Assembly (NCBI GenBank): GCA_003164045.1 | Contig: PLRU01000046.1 | Coordinates: 1 to 64,000, forward strand | Origin: Candidatus Lustribacter telmatis | GTDB taxonomy: Bacteria > Vulcanimicrobiota > Vulcanimicrobiia > Vulcanimicrobiales > Vulcanimicrobiaceae | DNA length: 64,000 nucleotides | Reading direction: 5' to 3' | Shown here: positions 35,697 to 43,189 of the stretch, one piece after another | How the letters are laid out: every line of letters begins with the position of its first letter | How positions within the stretch are numbered: position 1 is the stretch's first letter | Notes under the pieces: model-generated | What the model was told of the DNA's origin: nothing | Database searches by the model: none | The model's input: only the letters and a program-made list of their open reading frames with translations | Made by a program: the position numbers and the translations under genes

Positions 35697-36649
35697 TCGC
35701 GTATATCATCCGCCGTTTGGCCGGAGCGGTGCCGTTGCTGCTCTTCATTAGCGTCGTTACCTATGCCATGATGGCGCTAGCGCCGGGTGGGCCGGCCGCC
35801 ATCCTCGGTCCGCGCGGTGCGCTCTCCCCTGCCGTAATGGCACGCATCAACGCGCTCTACGGGCTCGACAAGCCGTGGTTCGTGCAATATTTCTACTGGC
35901 TCAAACAGCTGGTCTTGCACGGATCGCTCGGCGCCTCGTATGTTGATCAACGGCCCGTTGTCGAGAAAGTGCTCGAACGGCTGCCGGTGACGATTGAGAT
36001 GGTCGGTCTCGCGCTGCTGCTCACACTCCTCATCGCCATCCCGATCGGCATCTACGCCGGCGCGCACCGCGGCTCACTCTTCGACAACGCCACGTCGGCC
36101 GTCGGCTTCGCGTTTTACGGGATGCCGGTCTTTTGGCTCTCGATCGTGTTGATCGATTTGTTCGCCGTGCAACTGCGCTGGTTTCCGTCATCGGGGCTTT
36201 CGTCGCTCGGACGCGAGGACGACCCGTTCGACCGGTTGTGGCATTTGGTGTTGCCGGTGGTGGCGATCGCGCTGGTGAGCTTCGTGAGCTGGATGCGTTA
36301 TCAGCGAAGTTCGATCATCGAGGCGATGAGTTCGGCATATATCCGAACGGCGCGAAGTAAGGGACTCACCGAGCGCGACGTGCTCGTCCGGCACGCGCTG
36401 CGCAACGCGCTGCTTCCGATCATCACGTTGCTGGGCTTGAGCCTGCCGACGCTGGTCGGCGGCGCGTATTTCGTGGAATACGTGTTCTCGATTCCCGGCG
36501 TGGGCTACTTGACGTTCACGTCGATCTTCGCGCGTGACTATCCGACGCTCATGGCGATCACGATGCTGACCGCCGTGCTGATCGTGCTCGGAAATCTGCT
36601 TGCCGACGTGGCGTATGCAATCGCCGATCCGCGGATACGGTACGGCTGA
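35693..36649 (+). CDS. ABC transporter permease, DppB type
   Basis: 318 aa inner-membrane permease. It opens MIAYIIRRLAGAVPLLLFIS, the typical DppB first span; further spans lie at residues 100-125, 135-160, 195-220 and 285-310. The EAA coupling motif is EAMSSAYIRTARSKGLTERDVLVRHA, and FSIPGVGYLTFTSIFARDYP follows. ATG 35693 overlaps the receptor stop; the stop overlaps the next permease (TGATG). Upstream in-frame codons are inside the receptor gene and have no homology. Confidence 0.92.
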   Translation: MIAYIIRRLAGAVPLLLFISVVTYAMMALAPGGPAAILGPRGALSPAVMARINALYGLDKPWFVQYFYWLKQLVLHGSLGASYVDQRPVVEKVLERLPVTIEMVGLALLLTLLIAIPIGIYAGAHRGSLFDNATSAVGFAFYGMPVFWLSIVLIDLFAVQLRWFPSSGLSSLGREDDPFDRLWHLVLPVVAIALVSFVSWMRYQRSSIIEAMSSAYIRTARSKGLTERDVLVRHALRNALLPIITLLGLSLPTLVGGAYFVEYVFSIPGVGYLTFTSIFARDYPTLMAITMLTAVLIVLGNLLADVAYAIADPRIRYG

Positions 36650-37557
36650 TGCGTCAATTCAGGCGGTTTCTGCGCGAACGATCCGCCCTCGCCGGCGGCC
36701 TTTTCATCGCGCTCATCCTGCTCGCCGCGCTGCTGGGACCGCTGATCGATCCGACGCAGCCCGACGTGATCTCACACCCCCTGCTCGGCCTGCCGCAACC
36801 GCCGTCGTTTGCGCACTGGTTCGGAACCGATCTCCTCGGACGCGATGAATTCGTCCGCACCTTGTACGGCGCGCGCGTTTCGCTGCTCGTCGGCGCGGCC
36901 GCAATGGCGCTGTCGTTTACGATCGGCGTTCTCTACGGCGCGATTGCCGGTTTCGCCGGCGGCTTCGTCGACAGCCTGATGATGCGCTTCGTCGACGCGA
37001 TGCTTTCATTCCCGACGTTCTTCTTGCTGCTCATCATTTCGGCGCTGACGAACCATTTTTCACTCTCGATCATCATCGTCATCATCGGTCTGACGGCGTG
37101 GCCCGGCCTCGCGCGATTGGTGCGCGCCGAGGTGCTGTCGTTACGCGATCGCGATTTCGTCGAAGCGGCGCGTGCGCTGGGCGCCAGTCCGGCACGGCTG
37201 GTGACGCGTCATCTCATTCCGAACGCGCTGGCGCCGGTCGTCGTCGCGGCGGCGTTCGCGATCGGCGACAACATCCTCGCCGAATCGTCGCTTTCATTCT
37301 TCGGTCTCGGCGTGCAGCCGCCGCAGGCGTCGTGGGGCAACATGCTGCAAGACGCGCTCACGCCGCAAGCTGAAGCCGCGCCGTGGATGGTACTCGTGCC
37401 GGGCCTCGCGATCGTCGCGACGGTACTCGCGTTCAGCCTCATCGCCGACGGCATCCGCGTCGCACTCGACACCTCGATCGGCCAACAAGGCGCAGCTGAG
37501 ACTCTCGAAGTCGAACCGCCCCCTTCTGTCATGCCGAGCGCAGCGCGTAGCGCGTAG
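36649..37557 (+). CDS. ABC transporter permease, DppC type
   Basis: 302 aa permease partner. N-terminal span RSALAGGLFIALILLAALLGPLIDP, then HWFGTDLLGRDEFVRTLYGARVSLLVG, the family signature. EAA loop: LVRAEVLSLRDRDFVEAARALGASPARLVTRHLIPNA. The fold ends about residue 280 (LIADGIRVALDT). The tail VMPSAARSA is read from the dispersed repeat at 37525-37573. No DppD/DppF ATPase follows; the next gene is on the other strand, so the importer must borrow ATPases from elsewhere. Confidence 0.92.
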   Translation: MRQFRRFLRERSALAGGLFIALILLAALLGPLIDPTQPDVISHPLLGLPQPPSFAHWFGTDLLGRDEFVRTLYGARVSLLVGAAAMALSFTIGVLYGAIAGFAGGFVDSLMMRFVDAMLSFPTFFLLLIISALTNHFSLSIIIVIIGLTAWPGLARLVRAEVLSLRDRDFVEAARALGASPARLVTRHLIPNALAPVVVAAAFAIGDNILAESSLSFFGLGVQPPQASWGNMLQDALTPQAEAAPWMVLVPGLAIVATVLAFSLIADGIRVALDTSIGQQGAAETLEVEPPPSVMPSAARSA

Positions 37558-37573
37558 TCGAGGGACAGCCACC
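37525..37573. repeat. Dispersed intergenic repeat, copy 2
   Basis: TCTGTCATGCCGAGCGCAGC begins the element, which contains the internal direct repeat GCGTAGCGCGTAG. Its last 17 bp (37557-37573, GTCGAGGGACAGCCACC) occur again at 58415-58431. It spans the end and stop of the DppC-type gene. Confidence 0.55.
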
Positions 37574-37581
37574 AACCCCGA

Positions 37582-37971
37582 TTATGGCAAGCGCATCCGC
37601 AGCCGCTGAACGTAGACGGTGGCGGCGACGATCACGAGTCCCATCGCAAAGCTAACCGGCAGACGGCAGTAATCGGGCAGCGCCTGCCAACTGACCGCGC
37701 CGACGATGAGCAGGCCGATCGTTGCCATCTGCACCCACCCCAGCCACGTCGCGGAGACCCGTCCGGATATGTACGCCAGCCGTTCGCCAACGAACGTACC
37801 GGCCAGCGCACCGAGCAGCACGCCTAGGGCGTCCGTCCAACGGCTGGCGAGGGCGCCGTCCCGGATCGTCATGGCGATGGCAGCGACCGCCGCGACCGCA
37901 ATCAAGGCGACGATTGCCCGGCGCGGGGAAGTCAGCGATTTCGGCACGTCCGGTTCGCGCATCTCGACCAC
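37582..37971 (-). CDS. Small hypothetical membrane protein
   Basis: 129 aa with three to four hydrophobic spans (AIVALIAVAAVAAIAMTI, ALGVLLGALAGTFVGERL, MATIGLLIVGAVSW, LPVSFAMGLVIVAATVYV) and basic ends. No family recognised. The start chosen is the codon at 37971; the ATG three codons later is equally possible. It is transcribed away from the tmRNA gene, with 89 bp between them. Confidence 0.5.
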   Translation of the reverse strand: MVEMREPDVPKSLTSPRRAIVALIAVAAVAAIAMTIRDGALASRWTDALGVLLGALAGTFVGERLAYISGRVSATWLGWVQMATIGLLIVGAVSWQALPDYCRLPVSFAMGLVIVAATVYVQRLRMRLP

Positions 37972-37982
37972 CTTTCGCGCCC

Positions 37983-38012
37983 TCGACGAGCGATACCCGG
38001 ATGTGGTAAAAT
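37983..38012 (+). promoter_or_regulatory. Possible promoter for the tmRNA gene
   Basis: TCGACG (37983-37988, 4 of 6 to TTGACA), an 18 bp spacer and TAAAAT (38007-38012, 5 of 6 to TATAAT) preceded by TGG. It would give a roughly 40 nt leader removed by RNase processing. Weak evidence; no consensus for this organism is known to me. Confidence 0.3.
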
Positions 38013-38060
38013 AGCATGCTTACCGGTGACAGCGGTGGGTACAACAACGGAAACACTCAT

Positions 38061-38417
38061 GGGGCTGAGTAGGCTCGACGGGAAGATCTGAGGTTGTCGT
38101 AAGCAGGCGGAGTTGCGAGCCCTCCTAAAACGATCGCAAGCGTTTTACACGCGAACAACGAATACGCACTGGCTGCTTAGTTTAACTAAGTAACCACCGT
38201 TGGAGAGAGGTTGCCGTTGCCATCTCACCTGCGGTCATAAAGTACGGCTAGGACGCTGAGGCTGATGCGAGAGGCGCCCGAAAACAACTGCATCTGCTGC
38301 GCACGAAATTCCGGTTTCGAGAAGTTCGCGCGATTAAGATAAATTCGAAGCTGAGCCTGGAGAAAGCGGCAGTCCAGCTTTTCGGACCCGGGGGGCGGCT
38401 CCCCGGCAGCTCCACCA
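38061..38417 (+). ncRNA. ssrA: tmRNA (one-piece ssrA)
   Basis: 357 nt. The 5' GGGGCTG pairs with 3' CAGCTCC before ACCA; GGCTCGACGGGA near the 5' end is the conserved tmRNA D-region. The tag frame is GCG AAC AAC GAA TAC GCA CTG GCT GCT TAG (38151-38180), encoding ANNEYALAA, a standard proteolysis tag ending ALAA. The stop lies in the perfect hairpin CTTAGTTTAACTAAG (38176-38190), as expected for the helix after the tag. The 3' side TTTCGGAC, T stem CCGGG/CCCGG and CAGCTCCACCA align with E. coli. The T loop (38393-38401, GGGCGGCTC) is odd: 9 nt and lacking TTCRA. It rescues stalled ribosomes with SmpB (not in window). Confidence 0.9.
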
Positions 38418-38496
38418 AATTTCCAAATTTCTGCTCCATCCCAACGGCCAGTGAGATCGCCCAGCGACTCACCGGCAGAGGGGGTTGAGCTTTTCG

Positions 38497-38634
38497 TTAT
38501 TGGGCGTCTTCGTCCCAATCGCCGTCGCCGTTGGGACGATTCTGTTCGGCCTCGTCGACGATGTCCGTGGCGAGCGCGAGATCGGCGAGATCGCCGTGCT
38601 TGATGTAGTGCCACTCCGGCGGCAGCGGCTTCAA
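38497..38634 (-). CDS. Possible 45-aa acidic small protein
   Basis: Reads, from TTG 38634, MKPLPPEWHYIKHG, then DLADLALATDIVDEAEQ, ending GDGDWDEDAQ. Strongly acidic C-terminus and ordinary amino-acid use, unlike the Arg-rich shadows nearby. It lies 9 nt after the stop of the methyltransferase-like gene and in the same frame, so it could be a downstream operon member or the old C-terminal extension of that gene cut off by the TAG at 38644. No clear ribosome binding site. Family unknown. Confidence 0.35.
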   Translation of the reverse strand: MKPLPPEWHYIKHGDLADLALATDIVDEAEQNRPNGDGDWDEDAQ

Positions 38635-38643
38635 CGATTCGTT

Positions 38644-39321
38644 CTACCAGACTCCCGGCAACAGCCGGTAACGAACGCTCCGGCAATAGTCCGCATAGCC
38701 GGGTAAATGCGCGGTGAGCATCCGCTCTTCGTCGAGTAGGCGCGCGACGATGACGGTGGTCATTGGGACGAGGAGCACGAGCGCCCACCATGAGCCGAGG
38801 GCGAGGGGCGCGCCGGCCAGCATGAGCAGCGCGCCCGCGTACATCGGATGGCGCACGGCCGCGTACGGGCCGGTGGAAACGACGGTTTGGCCGGGCGCGA
38901 CCGCAATGCTCGTGGCCGTGTACGAGTTCTCCCGTAAGACGCGAAAGATGGTGTAGAAGCCGAGTGCAACTGCGACGTCGCCCGCGATGGCAAGGGCGGG
39001 CGGTACGTGTGACAACTCGAAGCGGCGATCGAGCGACGCTACGAGGAACGTGCTCATGAAGACCAGCGCGGCTGCGGCTTGGATTGTTTTCTGAAGCGGC
39101 TCTGTCTCAACGCTTGGGCCGCCGCGTATGCGGCGTTCGAGCAGTGCCGGATCGTGCTTCGCCAAGTATGCCGTGATCAGACCGGCTGACGCGAAGAACA
39201 CTGCGAGAAAGAGCCACGCGAAGGGGTAGTTGAACGTCCATGCGGGCCCGAAAAGCGCCACTGCCAGCGTGACGAACAGTTGTGCCAGCCCCAGGATTGC
39301 CTTTCGTGTCAGTGGGTCCAA
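38644..39321 (-). CDS. Isoprenylcysteine carboxyl methyltransferase-like membrane protein
   Basis: 225 aa, about five hydrophobic spans. The C-terminal half carries the PEMT/ICMT SAM-binding signature: GPYAAVRHPMYAGALLMLAG, then LLDEERMLTAHLPGYADYCRSVRYRLLPGVW. Bacterial members (DUF1295/NnrU-like) methylate lipids or small molecules; the substrate is unknown. The TTG at 39321 is the start given; the first membrane span begins a few residues later (ILGLAQLFVTLAVALFG). It stands between the tmRNA and an unassigned 430 bp gap. Confidence 0.82.
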   Translation of the reverse strand: MDPLTRKAILGLAQLFVTLAVALFGPAWTFNYPFAWLFLAVFFASAGLITAYLAKHDPALLERRIRGGPSVETEPLQKTIQAAAALVFMSTFLVASLDRRFELSHVPPALAIAGDVAVALGFYTIFRVLRENSYTATSIAVAPGQTVVSTGPYAAVRHPMYAGALLMLAGAPLALGSWWALVLLVPMTTVIVARLLDEERMLTAHLPGYADYCRSVRYRLLPGVW

Positions 39322-39750
39322 GAGGCCGCCATTCGCCGTAGTCGCTATCCGAGCAAAACCGGGATCCGCCAGATGCCCATGCTTTTCACTTGCATATTAT
39401 AGCAGAATGGCTGCGAATCAGTAGTTTTACAAAGGCACCCGAGCCGACCGCGAATGACTGCACCCGGCCGTTGTGCGATTTCATCCCAAAAACACGGGCC
39501 GTTGGGTGATCGCCGCTAGTTCTGGGGGTGGAGTTTTTGTTATTGAGCGGTCTCATCCCAACGGTCACTTTGCGAGGATTTCGTTCTCGGACGCAACGTT
39601 CGCCCCGGCATGATGACGCGGGGCCGGAGAAGACCCCATTTGACGTAGCCGCTGCTCGGGTCGGCTTTTTGGGCAATAGTCAGCGAACGCCGAAAGCGGA
39701 AGAGATATCATCTAGGGTGATTTTCCCTGAGGACGGCAGAAGAAATCGTC
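39322..39750. other. Non-coding gap
   Basis: Short open frames exist on both strands but none has convincing composition or a ribosome site. It contains an A/T-rich spot (CATATTATAGCAG, about 39393-39407) that could be a promoter for the gene on the left, and CATCCCAA-type words at about 39487 and 39556 that also occur near 38430 and 38512. Nothing else recognised. Confidence 0.5.
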
Positions 39751-42198
39751 GTGCCAAAAGGCCGGGAAGGCTCGTTCGGGGATTTGCTGCGGGACGGTCG
39801 TTTGCAGGCCGGGCTTTCACAAGAGCAGCTTGCCGAAATGGCCGGCATCAGCGCGGCGGCGATCAGCGCCCTAGAACGGGGTTCGCGACGCGCGCCGTAT
39901 AGCCACACGGTCGCCCTCTTGGTTAAAGCCCTCCGCCTCAATGGGGAAGAGCGGTCGGAATTCGAGGCGGTAGCGCAAGCCGCGCGGGTGCGCCGACGCG
40001 TACACGAGCCGGAAACGGCAACACGCCTTCAAAGACATATTCCGCTATCGTCGACATCGCTCTTGGGACGTAGAGACGACATTGCGCAGACGATTGCTGC
40101 TCTCGCGGAATTCCGGGTCGTCACGGTAACGGGATCGGGCGGTATCGGTAAGACGCGTCTCGCATTGGAAATCGCACGCTGCGAGCCGAACGGGCAGTGG
40201 GATGAAGTCTGTTTTGCGGATCTCACATCGCTAAGCGACGGAGCGTTTATCGCCGGTCGGATCGCATCGACGATCGAGCCACCCCTCGCCGGCCCCGTCG
40301 AGAGCGTGAGTAGTTTAGTAGCACAGCTCGCAGAGCGCCGTCTGCTGCTCATCCTCGACAACTGCGAGCATCTCACCGCTGATGCCGCCACCGTAGCTCA
40401 CGCTGTCATCACCGGTTGCCCGCACGTCACGCTACTTGCGACCAGTCGCGAACGGCTACAGATCGAGGGCGAGTCCATCTATCGCTTGTCGCCGCTCACA
40501 TTACCAGATGAGACGCCGTCCACACTCAAAGACGCCTCGAGATATTCAGCGCTCGACCTCTTTCTCCAGCGCGGCCGGCAACGCGATTCCTCGGTCATAT
40601 TCACAAACGACAGCGTGAACTTCGTGTACAACATCTGCCGTCGTCTCGAGGGCATTCCGCTGGCTATCGAGCTGGCTGTAGCGCGACTCCCATTCCTCGG
40701 GCTCAAGGCGCTTGATGCGAGATTGGACGAACACTTCTCGCTTCCGGGTGCTCCCCGGAACTTGCCACTTCGCCAACAGTCAATGCAGGCAACAATCGCC
40801 TGGAGTTTCGAACTGCTCGGCGATCTCGAGCGCAATCTCCTTTCGCGGATCGCGATCTTTTCCGGCGGTTTTACACTCGATGCGGCGCGCTCGGTTTGCG
40901 CGTTCGATAACATCGACCAGTCCTCGGTTTTGCATCTCCTCGCGTCGCTTGCGGACAAGTCCCTTATCCAAGTCGTTCAAACAGAAAACAGCGCGCGGTA
41001 TGTATTGCTCGATTCGGTCCGCACATTTGCCCTGCAGCAACTCGATCGATCGCAGCTGTACACCACAACTGCACGGCGTCACGCGGAGTGGCTCGCGCAG
41101 ATCGGAGACGATCTTCCACGGACCATGTCTCTCGAGGTCTTTACGGAACTGCGTCCCGAACTCGAAAATGCGCGAGCTGCTCTCGCCTGGTCACTCAATT
41201 CATCTTCCGAGGACGATCACGCCGTGGGCGCACGAATCGTCGCCGGCCTGCGCGACCTGTGGTTCATAAGCGGCCATCCAGCGGAGTTAGGTGCCTTGTG
41301 TGTGGCGTCGCTCGCGCTGATCGACGAAGAAAAACATCCAAAGCTTGCGGCGAAATTATTGCACAGAATCATTGTAGAGACATTTAACGAGCCGGGGGTG
41401 CTCGCGACGATCGAGCGTGCGATTCCGCTCTTCGACCGCATCGGAGATGCGCGCGAAATTATTGCGCTACACTCGTCCTTAACGTACGTTCTTGCGACAC
41501 GCGGCCTCGTCGCCGATGCCCGACGATCTGCCCAGCGAGTGGAGGAACTCTCTGCAGCGGAAGAGATGCAGACGTCGCTCCCCTATGCCAGATTTCTGTT
41601 CTCGCGCGCAATGCTGCACGAGAGCGAGGGGCTGTTCGACGAAGCGCGCGCCGACCTCGCAACCGCCGAGGCAATCGCAACGTTGCACGGCGAAGAATTT
41701 TACAACACGCGATGGCTCAAGATTCGGGGCATTTTCGTTGAAGCCGCCGCCGGAAATTTGCGCCGCGCGATCGACATCGCCAACGAGATTCTGGCGAGCG
41801 AGCATGGAATGACTCCCGCAGTCGTCCTTCAGGCAAACGAGTGTCTCGCCTGTCTGCATCTTTTGCTCGGCGAAGCCGACGCAGCCGAGGCGGCCACGAG
41901 AGTCGTGTTCAACGCTACGGGACGCGACGAAGCGTTGGCCGTTCAATACGTGGCGGGAGTCGCAAGTTTACGCGGCCACCCACACGTAGCTGCGCGGCTG
42001 ATGGGCTTTATCGACGCTTCTCTCGAGCGCTTTCCCCTCGAGCGCGATTCGCTTCAACGGCGAACGTGGAACCTTCTTTTCGCGTCCGTCGCGAAAGCGC
42101 TCCATCCGGACGTTCTCGCCCTCCTTCGAGCGGAAGGCACGAGGCTCGGCGCGCAAGCCGCCCTTGCCGAGGCGGCCGCTGCACTCGCACTTCGCTGA
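39751..42198 (+). CDS. XRE-family regulator with STAND ATPase and TPR-like C-terminus
   Basis: 815 aa. N-terminal HTH (FGDLLRDGRLQAGLSQEQLAEMAGISAAAISALERG, about residues 9-44). NB-ARC-like STAND ATPase: Walker A VTGSGGIGKT (126-135), Walker B LLLILDNCEH (198-207), the sensor region VTLLATSRERLQIEGE, and GLPLAIELA-like EGIPLAIELAVARL. From about residue 440 come helical repeats like TPR/MalT arms. Such proteins switch on neighbouring genes when the repeats sense a ligand; the target here may be the hydrolase 134 bp downstream. GTG 39751 start. The base composition looks slightly lower in GC than the housekeeping genes. Confidence 0.88.
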   Translation: MPKGREGSFGDLLRDGRLQAGLSQEQLAEMAGISAAAISALERGSRRAPYSHTVALLVKALRLNGEERSEFEAVAQAARVRRRVHEPETATRLQRHIPLSSTSLLGRRDDIAQTIAALAEFRVVTVTGSGGIGKTRLALEIARCEPNGQWDEVCFADLTSLSDGAFIAGRIASTIEPPLAGPVESVSSLVAQLAERRLLLILDNCEHLTADAATVAHAVITGCPHVTLLATSRERLQIEGESIYRLSPLTLPDETPSTLKDASRYSALDLFLQRGRQRDSSVIFTNDSVNFVYNICRRLEGIPLAIELAVARLPFLGLKALDARLDEHFSLPGAPRNLPLRQQSMQATIAWSFELLGDLERNLLSRIAIFSGGFTLDAARSVCAFDNIDQSSVLHLLASLADKSLIQVVQTENSARYVLLDSVRTFALQQLDRSQLYTTTARRHAEWLAQIGDDLPRTMSLEVFTELRPELENARAALAWSLNSSSEDDHAVGARIVAGLRDLWFISGHPAELGALCVASLALIDEEKHPKLAAKLLHRIIVETFNEPGVLATIERAIPLFDRIGDAREIIALHSSLTYVLATRGLVADARRSAQRVEELSAAEEMQTSLPYARFLFSRAMLHESEGLFDEARADLATAEAIATLHGEEFYNTRWLKIRGIFVEAAAGNLRRAIDIANEILASEHGMTPAVVLQANECLACLHLLLGEADAAEAATRVVFNATGRDEALAVQYVAGVASLRGHPHVAARLMGFIDASLERFPLERDSLQRRTWNLLFASVAKALHPDVLALLRAEGTRLGAQAALAEAAAALALR

Positions 42199-42209
42199 GG
42201 TCCATTTGT

Positions 42210-42234
42210 AACTGTCCGGCCCGCTGTCACAGTT
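42210..42234. promoter_or_regulatory. Inverted repeat between regulator and hydrolase
   Basis: AACTGT (42210-42215) and ACAGTT (42229-42234) are perfect inverted arms 13 bp apart, about 100 bp before the hydrolase start and just after the XRE-STAND stop. The spacing is plausible for a dimeric HTH protein. It could be chance. Confidence 0.3.
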
Positions 42235-42332
42235 GTGCGTGGAGCCTACAGAGGAGAACACGGTAGCCTTTGTTCATCGCCACCGCGGCCGAGAGCCGCC
42301 TGTGCGATGCAAACACTACTGAAAGGCCTCTC

Positions 42333-43133
42333 ATGATTGGTCATCTTCCCGACGGCAGCGGTGCCGAGCAAGTCTTGGCGCAGTCTACCAAACCAACGGT
42401 GGTCCTCATTCACGGCGCCTGGGCGGACGCATCGAGTTGGAACGGTGTCATCAAGGCACTAACTGCCGATGGATACCCCGTGGTCGCTCCTCCGAACCCA
42501 CTGCGTGGTGTCGCTTTGGATGCTGCCTCGATCGCGGCATTCCTCAAGACGATCCCGGGACCGGTTATCCTCGTTGGTCATTCATACGGTGGTACCGTCA
42601 TCAGCGCCGCATCGGCCGGCAACCCCAAAATCAAGGCACTCGTCTTCGTCGATGCGTTCGTTCCCGAAGGCGGCGAGAGTTGTTTGAGTCTTCTGGCCAC
42701 AGCTCCGCCTCCGCCGAAGGACTTGTTTGTTGCGGTGCCTTTCGCAACGGCTAGCGGCGGTGACGCGGATCTTTACCTCGCGCCTAAATATTACGGCGCG
42801 GTCTTTGCATCTGATGTACCGGCACCAATCGCATCGCTCATGGCCATCACCCAACGTCCGATTGCCAACAGTGCACTCAACGAAAAATCGCCGGAAGCCG
42901 AAGGTTGGAAGACGATCCCGTCCTGGTATGTCGTCGGCGACCTCGACAATGTGCTCCCGCCAAAAATCCAGTTGTTCATGGCACATAGGGCAAAAGCGCA
43001 CATTTCACATGTCTACGGCGCGCACCCGAGTATGATCGAGCATCCTGGCGCTACCGTGGACGCCATCGTTGCCGCGGCGACCGCGACAAACGACCCATCG
43101 AGCTTGCTGACTCTCGATCAGCGGGTCGGATAG
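42333..43133 (+). CDS. Alpha/beta hydrolase
   Basis: 266 aa serine hydrolase. Oxyanion region VVLIHGAWADASSWNGVI, nucleophile elbow LVGHSYGGTVIS, Asp in VVGDLDNVLPP and His in GAHPSMIEHPG complete the triad. The family includes esterases and carbon-ring-cleaving enzymes; the substrate is not known. ATG 42333 is chosen because GAAAGG lies 7 nt upstream; the frame stays open to a TTG at 42270 but has no SD. Probably under control of the upstream XRE-STAND regulator. Confidence 0.88.
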   Translation: MIGHLPDGSGAEQVLAQSTKPTVVLIHGAWADASSWNGVIKALTADGYPVVAPPNPLRGVALDAASIAAFLKTIPGPVILVGHSYGGTVISAASAGNPKIKALVFVDAFVPEGGESCLSLLATAPPPPKDLFVAVPFATASGGDADLYLAPKYYGAVFASDVPAPIASLMAITQRPIANSALNEKSPEAEGWKTIPSWYVVGDLDNVLPPKIQLFMAHRAKAHISHVYGAHPSMIEHPGATVDAIVAAATATNDPSSLLTLDQRVG

Positions 43134-43189
43134 AGTCGGACCCGAAAGCCAATACTCCGTATCGCTTGCACCCTGCCCGGAGTTTCGCT

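Noticed and set aside
38061-38417. Two-piece (permuted) tmRNA
   Set aside because: The 5' GGGGCTG, tag and 3' CAGCTCCACCA are in normal order within 357 nt, so it is a one-piece tmRNA.
38225-38791. 188-codon minus-strand frame across the tmRNA region
   Set aside because: It runs through the tmRNA gene and has shadow-like Arg/Ser composition; the tmRNA evidence is much stronger.
39386-39676. 96-codon minus-strand frame in the gap right of the methyltransferase-like gene
   Set aside because: No ribosome site or recognisable domain, and its composition is basic and irregular; could be real but not supported.
39751-42198. Phage-defence NTPase assignment for the XRE-STAND protein
   Set aside because: The layout fits transcription regulators of the AfsR/COG3903 kind better, and no defence genes are near; kept only as a check.
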